DNA from: Frateuria defendens
GTDB taxonomy: Bacteria > Pseudomonadota > Gammaproteobacteria > Xanthomonadales > Rhodanobacteraceae
DNA: 64,000 nt
Direction of reading: 5' to 3'
NCBI RefSeq assembly: GCF_001182895.1
Contig: NZ_LFQR01000004.1
Span: 62,001 to 126,000 of the forward strand
Both the position numbers and the translations under genes were made by a program. This document shows positions 33,448 through 42,698 of the stretch, piece after piece. Below the pieces are notes generated by a model that saw only the letters and a list, made by a program, of their open reading frames with translations, made no database searches and was not told the origin of the DNA. Position 1 is the first letter of the stretch. Every line of letters starts with the position of its first letter.

Positions 33448-35766
33448 TCAGAACTTCGCATTGAGGTTGACGAAGTACTGCCGCGGCGCCCCCGCCATCA
33501 GCGTCTGGTTGTAGCCGTCGGGGTCGGAGGCCACGTAGCCGTTGGTGCCGGTGCTGGCGAAGTAGTGCTTGCCGGTGAGATTGGTGACGTTGAGGCCGAT
33601 GCTGAGGTCCTGGAACACCGACACCGCGCCGGCGTCATAGGTGAGGCCCGCGTTGAAGAGCCAGTACGCGGGCACCGAGGAGTCGTTGGTGTAGGTGATG
33701 TAGCGGCGGCCGGTGTACTTGCCTTCGAGGTTGGCGGTCCAGTGGCCCAGCGTGTAGCTCGCATTGCTGGCGAACATCGTCCTGGGGATGCCCACCACGT
33801 ACTTGCCGGCCGTCGCCACCACACCGTTGTTGCTGTAGTCGTCCTGGTACTTGGTATCGGTGTAGGAGAGCGAGTTGAGCCAGCGCAGGCCGCGCAGCGG
33901 GCGCCAGATCAGCACGAGGTCCACGCCCTTGCTCTTCACGCTGCCGACGTTGCTGAGCACGGAGGCGCAGGTCTGCACCGCGCTGCACGGGGAGACCACC
34001 AGCAGGCGGTTGGCGAAGCGCGTGACGTAGCCGTCCACCGAGGCCTCGAAGGTCTCGCCGCGCACGCGGTAGCCGAGCTGGTAGGTCTGCGACTGCTCCG
34101 GCTTGAGCTGGTGCCGGGCCGCGTCGAACGCCGCCTGCGAGGTGGCGAACGGGGTGAAGCCGTAGGCGGCGATGTTCTTGCTGTAGGAGGCATACACCTC
34201 CTGCCGCTCGTCGAGGCGGTAGTCGATGCCCGCCTGCGGCAGGAAACCCTTGCTGGCCTTCATGCTGCCCTGGGCGAAGGCGCTGGTGGGCACCAGCGAA
34301 TCGGCCTTGACCCTGATGCCGAGCGCCTTGGCGCCGAAGTCGAGGGTGAGGCGGTCGTCCAGCAGGTGCAGCGTGTCCTGCGCGTAGGCCATCCGCGTGG
34401 TGGTCTTGTAGCGCTGCAGGAAGCCGCGCAGGAACGGCGTCTGGTCGTTGTAGAAGTTGTACAGCGCGGTGTACGGGCCGCCGAGCGGGAAGTAGTTGCG
34501 CTCCTGGTTGGTGTTGGCCTCCTCCGCCCAGCCACCCACTTCGATGTCGTGGTTGCCCACGCTGAACTGCAGCGAGCCGGTGCCGCCGTAGCGATCCAGG
34601 CCGTAGTCGGTGGTGCGCATGGCGATGGGCACCGTGGCCGAGGACGGTACGTAGGGCGTGGCCCACTGCCCTTCGCCGCGGTCGCCGTGGTAGTAGCTGC
34701 CGAGGTTGAGCGTGGCGCCGCCCAGGTTGAACACGCCGCTCAGGCCGGCGAGGTCGTCGCGGCGGATGCCGCCGCCGGCGTAGTAGCTGGCGTCGAGCAA
34801 GTCGTAGTCGGCGGGCAGCCGGGCGAGCGAGGCCGGGTAGCCGTTGGCCACGCCGCCGTACTGGCCGCTGCCCTGGTAGGCGCGGGCCATCTGTGCGGCG
34901 GTGTTCCAGTCCGGCTGCAGGTAGTCCCAGTGCCAGCCCAGCGCCTTCTGGCTGGCCAGGGACAGGTCCATGTAGTCGTATTCCTTGCGCTTGGAACTGT
35001 CGGCGAACAGGCTGACCTGATTGCCGTCGCCCCACTGGTAGAGCGCCTTCAGGTTGGCCTGGTTGGACTTCTGGTCGCCGTAGCCCTTCCACTTGTCGGT
35101 GTCGGCGTGGGCAAAGGAGACGTACATGGAAAAGCCGCCATGCCGGCCGCTGTCGGCGCGCACGAAGGTGCGGCGGGTGGAGTCCGAGCCCAGCACCTGG
35201 CTGATGCGCACGCCGGCCCGGGCGTCCGGATCGGCCGAGTAGAAGCGCACGGTGCCGCCGAGGTTGGTGTTGGAGGCGGTGCCCAGCGCGCCGGCGCCCT
35301 GCGCCAGCTCTACCTGGCTCAGGTTCTCCGAGGTGATCGCGCGGGTCACCTGCAGGCCGTTGGTGACGCCGTAGCTCATGTTGCCGAGCGGGATGCCGTC
35401 CAGGGTGAAGCCCAGGCGGCTCTGGTCGAAGCCGTGCAGGGTGATCTGCGTGCTCCACTCGTAGCTGCCCCACGGGTCGGCGGACTGGAACTGCACGCCG
35501 GGCAGTTCGTCCAGCACCTTGAGGCCGCTGGTGCCGGGCGCGGCGGCCTGGATGTCCTGGCTGCTGATGTGCTGCACCTGGCGAGTGGCGCCCTGCGCCA
35601 CCACCGACACCTGATCGAGCGTGCGGGTCTTGGCCTTGTCGGCGGCGGCGGGCGCGACGGCGGGAGCCGTCTCGTCGGCGGATGCGGCGACGGCGGCGCC
35701 GTGCAGGGCGAACAGGAGGGCCAGCGCGAGGCCGGTGCGGCGGGTCGGAAAGCGGCGAGCGTGCAT
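33448..35766 (-). CDS. TonB-dependent outer-membrane receptor
   Basis: A 772-residue receptor: signal peptide to about residue 24, TonB box region TLDQVSVVAQG, a plug with LKVLDELPGVQFQ and LGTASNTNLGGTVRFY, and a barrel ending APRQYFVNLNAKF. GAAGGAC precedes the ATG chosen at 35766. In order and content it parallels the 769-residue receptor at 40138-42447 (both share VSVxxQGxTRQVQ and the KYTGRRYxTYTND segment), so they are paralogs. Between them lie a glycerophosphodiesterase and a broken phosphatase, hinting at phosphorylated ligands. The ligand is unknown. Confidence 0.88.
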   Translation of the reverse strand: MHARRFPTRRTGLALALLFALHGAAVAASADETAPAVAPAAADKAKTRTLDQVSVVAQGATRQVQHISSQDIQAAAPGTSGLKVLDELPGVQFQSADPWGSYEWSTQITLHGFDQSRLGFTLDGIPLGNMSYGVTNGLQVTRAITSENLSQVELAQGAGALGTASNTNLGGTVRFYSADPDARAGVRISQVLGSDSTRRTFVRADSGRHGGFSMYVSFAHADTDKWKGYGDQKSNQANLKALYQWGDGNQVSLFADSSKRKEYDYMDLSLASQKALGWHWDYLQPDWNTAAQMARAYQGSGQYGGVANGYPASLARLPADYDLLDASYYAGGGIRRDDLAGLSGVFNLGGATLNLGSYYHGDRGEGQWATPYVPSSATVPIAMRTTDYGLDRYGGTGSLQFSVGNHDIEVGGWAEEANTNQERNYFPLGGPYTALYNFYNDQTPFLRGFLQRYKTTTRMAYAQDTLHLLDDRLTLDFGAKALGIRVKADSLVPTSAFAQGSMKASKGFLPQAGIDYRLDERQEVYASYSKNIAAYGFTPFATSQAAFDAARHQLKPEQSQTYQLGYRVRGETFEASVDGYVTRFANRLLVVSPCSAVQTCASVLSNVGSVKSKGVDLVLIWRPLRGLRWLNSLSYTDTKYQDDYSNNGVVATAGKYVVGIPRTMFASNASYTLGHWTANLEGKYTGRRYITYTNDSSVPAYWLFNAGLTYDAGAVSVFQDLSIGLNVTNLTGKHYFASTGTNGYVASDPDGYNQTLMAGAPRQYFVNLNAKF

Positions 35767-36022
35767 GCGTGTCCTTCGCGCGGAACACGACGACGCCGTG
35801 CGGCCGCGGCATGGTTGGAGATCGGGAGACGTCCAGGCCGCGCCAGCGACCATGCGCGCCAGCATGGCCGCCGAGTGTGAAAGAACGTTGACGCGCGCGT
35901 GTCAGCGCCCGCCGGTGTCCCTTGCGCGGCACGTCCTCAAAGGCTTCCCATCTTGCCGTGGATGCGTCATGGCCCCTCGCCCCGTTCGCAGGGAGCGGAA
36001 GCAGATCGCACCCGGACAGCCC

Positions 36023-36619
36023 TCAGCGCGGCGGCAGCGCGGCGTCCAGCAGCAGGCCCAGCGCCTGCGGCAGGTGCTTGAGCGGCCCCGGGTCGGCCAC
36101 GCTCATGCGCGTGAACGAGGCGCCCTCCAGCAGCAGCAGCAGCGCATCGCCGAGCATGGCCGGATCGCCTGCGCCCGCCTCGCGCGCCAGGGCGCGCAGG
36201 CGCCGGCGCAGGCTCGCCTTCTGCGCGACGATCAGCGTGCGCGCCTCGGGCAGCTCCTCGCGCAACTCGACGGCGGCGTTGCCGAACACGCAGCCCGCGC
36301 TGCCGGCGGCGCCGAGCCGGCGCGCGTGCGAGGCGAACAGCGCCTCGATCTGCGCCCGTGCATCGCCCGCATGGGGCCCGACGGTGGCCTTCCACCAGGC
36401 GTCATAGTCCGCGTGGAAGCTGCCCAGGCATTCGGCCAGCAGCGCGTCCTTGGATTCGAAGTGGCGGTAGAAGCTCATCTTGTTGGTGCCGGCCGCCTCG
36501 ACGATCGCGTCCACGCAGACCCCGCGCATGCCCTGGCGATAGAACAGCTCCCGCGCGGCGTCGAGGATGCGCTGGCGGATGCGCGAGGGTCGCGCCGGCG
36601 TGCGGGTGGCGGGCTTCAT
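36023..36619 (-). CDS. TetR/AcrR-family regulator
   Basis: A repressor of about 198 residues. The N-terminal helix-turn-helix reads ILDAARELFYRQGMRGVCVD with AAGTNKMSFYRHFESKDALL. The C-terminal ligand domain contains GCVFGNAAVELREELPEA, as in the TetR_C group that regulates small oxidoreductases. The ATG at 36619 is preferred; a GTG six codons upstream is an alternative. It diverges from the SDR at 36742, which is its likely target. Confidence 0.87.
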   Translation of the reverse strand: MKPATRTPARPSRIRQRILDAARELFYRQGMRGVCVDAIVEAAGTNKMSFYRHFESKDALLAECLGSFHADYDAWWKATVGPHAGDARAQIEALFASHARRLGAAGSAGCVFGNAAVELREELPEARTLIVAQKASLRRRLRALAREAGAGDPAMLGDALLLLLEGASFTRMSVADPGPLKHLPQALGLLLDAALPPR

Positions 36620-36645
36620 GGCATCAGGGGTTTCCACGGCTGACG

Positions 36646-36690
36646 TTGACAGGTTACCACTCGGTCACTATGGTCAAAATGTGACTGACA
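36646..36690 (+). promoter_or_regulatory. Promoter with overlapping TetR-type dyad
   Basis: -35 TTGACA (36646-36651), a 17-base spacer and -10 TATGGT (36669-36674) face the SDR gene at 36742. GTCAC (36664-36668) and GTGAC (36681-36685) form inverted half-sites around the -10 box, a place where a TetR repressor would block RNA polymerase. Confidence 0.5.
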
Positions 36691-36741
36691 AGTAACATCA
36701 CGATCCGCTCGCTCCCCCACCCCAGCCAGGATGTGAAGACC

Positions 36742-37476
36742 ATGAGCACCACGAAGGCGAAAATCGCGCTGATCACCGGCGCCAACAAGGGCATCGGCCT
36801 GGAGACCGCGCGCCAGCTCGGCAAGCAGGGCGTGCACGTGATCGTCGGCGCACGCGACGCCGCCAAGGCCGAGCAGGCGGTGGCCGAGTTGAAGCAGGCC
36901 GGCGTGGCGGCCGAGGCGCTCGATATCGACGTCGGCGATTCGGCCAGCATCGAGGCCGCCGCGCAGGAGGTCGAACGCCGGCACGGCCGGCTGGACATCC
37001 TGGTCAACAATGCCGGCATCCTGCTCGACGACTTCGCGCTCAAGCCCTCCGAGCAGTCCATCGCGACCTGGCGCAAGACCTTCGACACCAACCTGTTCGG
37101 GCTGGTGGAGACCACCCAGGCCTTCCTGCCGCTGCTGCGCAAGTCCGCGGCCGGGCGCATCGTCAACCTGTCCAGCATCCTCGGCTCCAACGCCGCCCAC
37201 CTCGATCCGCAGTCGCCGATCTACGAGTACAAGCTGCCGGCCTACGACGTGTCCAAGAGCGCGGTGAACGCATGGACGGTGCACCTGGCCCATGAACTGC
37301 GCGACACGCCGATCAAGGTCAATGCGGTACATCCGGGCAGCGTGAAGACCGACATGAACGCGCAGGGCGACCTGACCCTGGAGGAAGGCGCGCGCAGCAG
37401 CGTGGAGCTGGCGCTGATCGGCGCGGACGGCCCCACCGGCAGCTTCAGCCATCTTGGGCAGACGCTGCCCTGGTAA
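36742..37476 (+). CDS. SDR-family oxidoreductase (carbonyl reductase-like)
   Basis: A 244-residue classical SDR. Cofactor motif ALITGANKGIGLETARQL, LDILVNNAGILLDD, catalytic Ser in NLSSILGS and Tyr-Lys in YDVSKSAVN, then VHPGSVKTDMNAQGD. ANKGIG is typical of carbonyl reductase/menthone-reductase-like SDRs. I use ATG 36742; the GTG at 36733 lies too close to its only purine-rich sequence. It is divergent from and probably repressed by the TetR gene. Confidence 0.88.
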   Translation: MSTTKAKIALITGANKGIGLETARQLGKQGVHVIVGARDAAKAEQAVAELKQAGVAAEALDIDVGDSASIEAAAQEVERRHGRLDILVNNAGILLDDFALKPSEQSIATWRKTFDTNLFGLVETTQAFLPLLRKSAAGRIVNLSSILGSNAAHLDPQSPIYEYKLPAYDVSKSAVNAWTVHLAHELRDTPIKVNAVHPGSVKTDMNAQGDLTLEEGARSSVELALIGADGPTGSFSHLGQTLPW

Positions 37477-37493
37477 GTACGCGGCGCCGACGC

Positions 37494-37640
37494 CGATGCA
37501 GCGACGTGAAGCTCCTCTCCCGCCGGCCTGATTGGGGCTGAATCTCAGCGATGGCCTGCGCATGTGGCAAAGGCTGTCGATGCAGCGACGTGAAACCCCG
37601 CTCCCGTCGGGAGAGGGGCTTGGGGTGAGGGTTCGGGCGG
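37494..37640. repeat. 17-bp direct repeat with CT-rich palindromes
   Basis: CGATGCAGCGACGTGAA occurs at 37494-37510 and again at 37578-37594. Each copy is followed by a CTCTCCCG/CGGGAG-type element, the second as a hairpin (CTCCCGTCGGGAG) running into GGGGTGAGGG. It is non-coding and belongs to the recurrent CT-rich intergenic family of this window. Confidence 0.55.
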
Positions 37641-37748
37641 AGCGAGGGGCTGTGCTCCGGCCGCACCCTCATCCGCCTGCCGGCACCGGCTCCCGAGTGG
37701 AGAAGGGCTTCAACCCGAGACAACGAGGTTGACGCAAGGCCCCCAACC

Positions 37749-38454
37749 TCAATGCCCGCCCAACGCGCCGGCCGCCTCGCGCGGCGCCAGCGCGCAGAGC
37801 GCGTGGCCCTGCGCCTGCGGCAACGAAACGCCGAGCAGCTGCGCCAGGGTCGGCGCGATGTCGCGCATGTCGACGAGGCCGAGATCGCGCCCCGCCGGCA
37901 CGCCCGGCCCGGCGATCAGAAAGGTGGACTGCATCGCCGGCTGCGCGGGGTCGTAGCCATGCATGCCGCGGCTGCCGCGGCGTGCGGGCCGTGGCGCGTC
38001 GGGCTTGGCGGCCATCTCGTAGCCGTCCTTAGAACAGCACGAACCAGCTCGCCCGCGCGGTGCCGCCCTTGGCTTCGAGCTGCGCGGCGTCGAGCACGCG
38101 CGCGATGCCGAAGGCCGGGTCCTTCGCCAGCCCCGCCAGCAGCGCGCCGACCCTGGCCCGCAGCACCCAGTCGTCCGGCCGGCGCAGCACGACGGCGGCG
38201 CTGCCGCCATCGTTCCACGGCATCGCCTGCCAGTCGGCCACCGCGCCGTCCTTGAGTGTGATCAGCCCGGCCGCGAGGAACGGCGCATAGAGGTTCACGT
38301 CCTGCTCCACCGGCGCGAAGCCGTGGTCGGACACCACCGCTACCACGCCGTCCGGACCGTCGATGGAGATCAGCAGCACCGGCGCGGCGGTGACGGGCGC
38401 CGCGCCGGCGAGCGAGCGCAGCGCGGCGGCGAGGTAGCGGGTCGCGTGACGCAT
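37749..38454 (-). pseudogene. Type I phosphodiesterase/nucleotide pyrophosphatase-like gene, decayed
   Basis: From ATG 38454 a signal peptide-like start leads to APVLLISIDG, the first metal-binding strand of alkaline-phosphatase-superfamily phosphodiesterases. It jumps at once to VVAVVSDHGFAP, which in intact members lies some 200 residues later, so the nucleophile region is deleted. Near 38030 a frameshift moves the remainder (KDGYEMAAKPDAPRPARRGS, MHGYDPAQPAMQSTFLIAGP, LGLVDMRDIAPTLAQLLG) into another frame, ending at 37749. Intact relatives occur beside TonB receptors in xanthomonads. Confidence 0.8.
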
Positions 38455-38565
38455 GGAACGGCTCCTGGCTGGCGAAGGCTTAGCGGCGGCAGGCGTGCCC
38501 CGCGGGTGCGGGCCGCGCCGCCCCGCGCCCGTCCGGCGCGGCTGGGCAGCGCGGCGGCGAGGCGA

Positions 38566-39669
38566 TCAGCGATGGCTCTCCAGCGCCCGGCGCCCCAGCG
38601 CCGGATCGTCGGTGAAGAAGGCATCGATGCCAGCGTCGAGGTAGGCGTGCATCTCGGCCACCGAGCCTTGTGCGTTGAAGGTCTTGGCGTCGCCGCCGCG
38701 CCAGAAGTTCTTCGCCTGGAAGTAGTTCTCGGGGCGGAAGGTGTAGGGATGCACCTCGAGCCGCGCCGCATGCGCGTCGTGCACCAGCGGCGCCGGCGCG
38801 GCCAGCGTGCCGTCGGCGGCGAGCGGGATCACCTCGCGCAGGTTCGGGCCGATGGCGTCGGCGTAGGCGGCGATGGCGCGCAGGCCGGCCGGGGTCATCA
38901 TGTCGGCGTAGCGCAGCATGCCGCCGGCGGCGATCACGTCGCCCGGCTGCTGGTCGGCGTCATCGAGCAGTTGCAGCAGGCGAATGTTGGCGTGGTCCTG
39001 GCCGAGCCTGCCGCGCAGGTACTTCAAGTTGGCGACCTCGAACGACTGGATCTCCACCGGCGCCGTGCGCGTATAGGCGTGCGCGGCCAGCGTGGCGAGC
39101 AGCTTGTCCTCCATCGCCAGGCCGTGCTGCTGGAAGTAGGTGCCGTGCTTGATCTCGGGGATGAGGCCGATCACCCGCCCGCGCGCCGCCGACTCGGCCG
39201 CCACGAAGTCGATGATCTCCTCCAGCGTGAGCAGCTGGAACTGGCCGTCGTAGCGCGTGCCGCGCAGCTGCGGCAGGCGCTCGCGGGCGCGCAGGGTTTT
39301 CAGTTCCGCGAGGGTGAAGTCCTCGGTGAACCAACCGGTGACGGCCTTGCCGTCGATGGTCTTGGTGGTCTTGCGCGCGGCGAACTCCGGGTGCGCGGCC
39401 ACGTCGGTGGTGCCGCCGATCTCGTTCTCGTGGCGCGCCACCAGCACGCCGTCCCTGGTCGACACCAGGTCCGGCTCGACGAAGTCGGCGCCGTCCTCGA
39501 TCGCCTTGGCGTAGGCGGCCAGCGTGTGCTCCGGCCGCAGCGCGCTGGCGCCGCGGTGGGCGTAGACCAGCACCTTGGCCGCCAGCGGCTTCTCGTTGGC
39601 GTGGACGGCGGCAGGCATTGCCAGCGTTCCGATCAGCGGGAGGAGTGCGAGCCAGCTTAGCGATTTCAT
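38566..39669 (-). CDS. glpQ: Glycerophosphodiester phosphodiesterase
   Basis: A 367-residue periplasmic GlpQ-type enzyme with a signal peptide ending AAVHAN. The active site is clear: YAHRGASALRPEHTLAAY (His-Arg and Glu) and VEPDLVSTRDGVLVARHENE (Glu, Asp, His). C-terminal DAGIDAFFTDDP is the usual end of the TIM barrel. It hydrolyses deacylated phospholipids to glycerol-3-phosphate and an alcohol. AAGGATCACG lies before the ATG. It sits between two TonB receptor genes on the same strand and may work on ligands or products of theirs. Confidence 0.9.
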   Translation of the reverse strand: MKSLSWLALLPLIGTLAMPAAVHANEKPLAAKVLVYAHRGASALRPEHTLAAYAKAIEDGADFVEPDLVSTRDGVLVARHENEIGGTTDVAAHPEFAARKTTKTIDGKAVTGWFTEDFTLAELKTLRARERLPQLRGTRYDGQFQLLTLEEIIDFVAAESAARGRVIGLIPEIKHGTYFQQHGLAMEDKLLATLAAHAYTRTAPVEIQSFEVANLKYLRGRLGQDHANIRLLQLLDDADQQPGDVIAAGGMLRYADMMTPAGLRAIAAYADAIGPNLREVIPLAADGTLAAPAPLVHDAHAARLEVHPYTFRPENYFQAKNFWRGGDAKTFNAQGSVAEMHAYLDAGIDAFFTDDPALGRRALESHR

Positions 39670-39734
39670 CGTGATCCTTGGTGGGGCGCGGCCCTGAGAG
39701 CCGGTTCAAAGTCTGCCAATGGCGCGGCATGACT

Positions 39735-39850
39735 CCTCCCCTTGGCTTGCATGGCTTGCAGGGGGAGGTCGGGAGGGGGTGGAACCTTGCCTCGAGGCAA
39801 GTGTTCACCCCTCCCCAACCCTCCCCTGCACGCAGGGGAGGGAGCGGGCC
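39735..39850. repeat. Inverted CT-rich intergenic repeat pair
   Basis: CTCCCCTTG...CAGGGGGAGG (about 39736-39770) and CCCCTCCCC...GCAGGGGAGGGAG (about 39809-39842) are related palindromic elements in opposite orientation. No gene is seen in 39670-39875. Confidence 0.5.
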
Positions 39851-39875
39851 GTGGGCATTGAGCAGGCTCTAAGTC

Positions 39876-40136
39876 CTAGCCCAGCGCCCCGGAAAGGTCG
39901 AGTGGGCCTGGCGTCGCATGCAGCGCCCGGGCGAAGCTCGCCCCGCCGCGCAGCCGGCCCACCGCGAACAGCGGCAGGAACATCCGCGCGTCGCTGCCGG
40001 CCGCGCCGAAGCGCGGTGCCGGCACCGGCGCGGCCGCTTCCGCCCACGGCGCCAGCGGCGCGACGCGGGCGCTGGCGGCGGGCCCGGGCGTCGCCGCCTC
40101 GCGCTTCACGATGCCCATCGGCGACGGCGCCCCCAT
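39876..40136 (-). CDS. Small protein of unknown function after the TonB receptor
   Basis: An 86-codon frame whose ATG lies one base after the receptor's TGA, suggesting translational coupling. The product is alanine- and proline-rich and ends RMFLPLFAVGRLRGGASFAR with a few more residues. I do not recognise a family. It could be a truncated remnant of a longer gene or a chance frame; a CT-rich repeat follows it. Confidence 0.3.
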   Translation of the reverse strand: MGAPSPMGIVKREAATPGPAASARVAPLAPWAEAAAPVPAPRFGAAGSDARMFLPLFAVGRLRGGASFARALHATPGPLDLSGALG

Positions 40137-40137
40137 G

Positions 40138-42447
40138 TCAGAACTTCGCCTCCAGCGTCACGAAGGTCTGCCGCGGCGCGCTGGCATGGAAGGCGAGCTG
40201 CTTGCCGGCGGGGTCGGTGTTGGCGAAGGCGCCGAGGTTGGAGGCGTAGCGCTTGTCGGTGAGGTTGCTCACGTTGAGCGCGGCGCGCAGGTCCTTGGCG
40301 AACCAGGCCGGGCCGAAGTCGTAGCCCACGCCGAGGTCGAAGCTGGTGTAGCCGCCGAAGCCGCGGTCGTTGGTGTAGGTGTAGTAGCGCCGGCCGGTGT
40401 ACTTGCCGCGCAGGCTGGCGTTCCACGGCCCGTAAGTCCAGCTGAGCTCGCTGGCGAACAGCTTGTCGGGCGTGTCCACCGTGACCTTGCCGCGGGTGGG
40501 CACCACGGCGCCGTTCTGCACGTAGTTGTCGTCGTAGGTGGCGCGGTTGAAGGAGGCGGAGTTGTACCACTGGAAGTGCGCGTCCGGCTTCCAGATGAAG
40601 GTGAACTCCGCGCCGTGGCTGCTCACCGAGCCCACGTTGTAGAAGCGCGTGGTGCACGCGGGCGAGGTGCCGGCCTGGATGCTCGGGCAGGGGTTGAGCG
40701 AGAGCAGGCGGTTGTCGAACTTCACGTCGTACACCGCCGCCGAGGCCTCGAACTTCGGCTGCACGATGCGCCAGCCGCCCTCGAGGGTGCGCGACTCTTC
40801 GGGCTTCAACTTGCCGCGGGTGGCGTCGAAGGAGGCCTGCGTCACCAGCAGCGGGCCGCCCGCGCCGCCGCCCTGGAAGGCGGCGATGTTCTTGGCGTAA
40901 GAGGCGAACAGCTCCTGCCCGCCGCCCAGCCGGTAGCCGAGGCCGAGCTGCGGCAGCAGCGCCTTGCCGGCGTCCAGGCGGCCGTTGGCCACCGGCGCCT
41001 CGTACTGGCCGGGCAGCTGGTGCGCGGTCATGGTGGTGTGCGGGCTCTTCACGCCCACGTCCACGCTCAGGCGATCCTCGAACAGCTTGAAGCTGTCCTG
41101 CAGGTAGGCCTGGCGGGTGATGATCAGGTAGTCCTGGTTGAACAGCAGGCGGTCCGGGCCGGTGAGGAACTTGTCGTCGCTCACCGGGCCGTCGATGTAG
41201 TAGAAGTTGCGCTGCACGTTGTGGTGGTTGTTCTCGTACCACACGCCGCCTTCGAGGTGATGCGCGCCGAGCTCCCATGCCAGCGAGGCGATGGCGCCGT
41301 TGCGGTTGATCACGTAGTTGGTGCTGCGGATGGAGATCGGCAGCGCCTGCGCCGTGCCCGGGTAGGAGGCCTGGCCCGGCGACCACCAGTGGCCCTGGCC
41401 GGCGTTCTCGTGGTGATAGACCTGCGTGTGCAGGGTAACGCCGTCGGCGGGGTAGAAGTCGCCGGCGAGGTAGTAGAGGTCGTCGCTGCGGACCGCGCGG
41501 CTCTGGTAGTAGGCGTCGTCGATGTTGGTGACGCCACCGGAGAAGCCGCAGCGCGCCGCGTTGTAGGTGGCCGGCGCGCAGTAGGCCGCGGCCAGCGCGC
41601 GGTTCCAGTCCGGCGCGTAGAGGTTCCAGTCCCAGCCCAGGCCGCGCGCCATGCCGCTCTTGGAGAGGTAGGCGTAGTCCGCCTGCGAGGTGCGCGAGGT
41701 GTCGACGAAGCCGGTGATGCGGCCGCCGCCGAAGTCGTACACCGCCTTGGCGTTGAACTGCTTGGTGGTGGTGGGCGAATGGGGCCGCGCCCACATGTCG
41801 GCGGTGGCGCGGATGCCCGACACGTACATCGAGAAGCCGTGGTAGTCGCCGGTGTCCAGGCGCACGTAGGTGCGGCGGTTCTGGTCGCTGCCGAAGGTCT
41901 GCGCCGCGCGGCCGCCGAAGGTGCTGGCCGGGTCGTCGGAGTAGTACTGGATGGTGCCGCCCAGGTTGCTGGTGGAGGCCGTGCCCAGGCCGCCGATGCC
42001 CTCGGCCAGTTCGGCGCCGCCGAAGTTCTCGGCGATCAGCGCGCGGCTGACGTTGAGGCCGTTGTAGTTGCCGTAGGCGTTGTCGCCCAGCGGCAGGCCG
42101 TCGAAGGTGTAGCCCAGGCGGGTGGTGCTGAAGCCGCGCAGGCTGATCGACTGCGATTCCTCGTTGGCGCCGAAGGCGTCGTTGGACTGCACGTTCACGC
42201 CCGGCAGGCGGTTCAGCACCTTCTGGATGCTGGTGCCCGGCGGCAGCACCGCCACGTCCTTGGTGGTCACGCGCTGCACCTGGCGCGTCTCGCCCTGGCC
42301 GATCACCGACACCGCGTCGAGGTTCTTCGCGCCGTCCTTGGCGGCCGCATCCGCCGCCGCGGGCGTGGCCGCCTCGTCGGCGAAAACCTCCGGGGTCAGG
42401 GTGGTGAAGACAAGGGCCAGCGCGGCCGCGAGTGCGGTCTTGGACAT
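40138..42447 (-). CDS. TonB-dependent outer-membrane receptor
   Basis: A 769-residue receptor starting at ATG 42447 (GGAGTTGC upstream). Signal peptide ending EVFADE, TonB box region LDAVSVIGQG, a plug with GTSIQKVLNRLPGVNVQ and LGTASTSNLGGTIQYY, and a barrel with the terminal motif RQTFVTLEAKF. It is a paralog of the receptor at 33448-35766. The glycerophosphodiesterase and the phosphatase remnant lie downstream on the same strand. Ligand unknown. Confidence 0.88.
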   Translation of the reverse strand: MSKTALAAALALVFTTLTPEVFADEAATPAAADAAAKDGAKNLDAVSVIGQGETRQVQRVTTKDVAVLPPGTSIQKVLNRLPGVNVQSNDAFGANEESQSISLRGFSTTRLGYTFDGLPLGDNAYGNYNGLNVSRALIAENFGGAELAEGIGGLGTASTSNLGGTIQYYSDDPASTFGGRAAQTFGSDQNRRTYVRLDTGDYHGFSMYVSGIRATADMWARPHSPTTTKQFNAKAVYDFGGGRITGFVDTSRTSQADYAYLSKSGMARGLGWDWNLYAPDWNRALAAAYCAPATYNAARCGFSGGVTNIDDAYYQSRAVRSDDLYYLAGDFYPADGVTLHTQVYHHENAGQGHWWSPGQASYPGTAQALPISIRSTNYVINRNGAIASLAWELGAHHLEGGVWYENNHHNVQRNFYYIDGPVSDDKFLTGPDRLLFNQDYLIITRQAYLQDSFKLFEDRLSVDVGVKSPHTTMTAHQLPGQYEAPVANGRLDAGKALLPQLGLGYRLGGGQELFASYAKNIAAFQGGGAGGPLLVTQASFDATRGKLKPEESRTLEGGWRIVQPKFEASAAVYDVKFDNRLLSLNPCPSIQAGTSPACTTRFYNVGSVSSHGAEFTFIWKPDAHFQWYNSASFNRATYDDNYVQNGAVVPTRGKVTVDTPDKLFASELSWTYGPWNASLRGKYTGRRYYTYTNDRGFGGYTSFDLGVGYDFGPAWFAKDLRAALNVSNLTDKRYASNLGAFANTDPAGKQLAFHASAPRQTFVTLEAKF

Positions 42448-42698
42448 GCGATGCAACTCCAGGGGGATCGGGGCGCCGTCGGCGGCGCAGGGATCGCACT
42501 AGGGTGGCGGTGTCGCATGTAGTTACGTTGACGCTTGTGTTGCGGCGCGGGGGTGGCCGTGTGTCATGGGTGTTACAGCGCCTGCTGCGCGGAACATGCG
42601 GCTGGGTCGCAGTTCGCCAGTCGCACTACCGCTACAGTCGGCCCATGAAGGTTCATGGCTCGATCACTCCGCCATACCATCGACAAGGAAGCAGACGC

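Noticed and set aside
33355-35880. Long antisense frame (841 codons) opposite a TonB receptor, and similar ones at 10915-13062, 40111-42522 and 61394-63520
   Set aside because: Low-complexity Val/Gly/Arg/His-rich translations without motifs or ribosome binding sites, as expected from the antisense of GC-rich genes.
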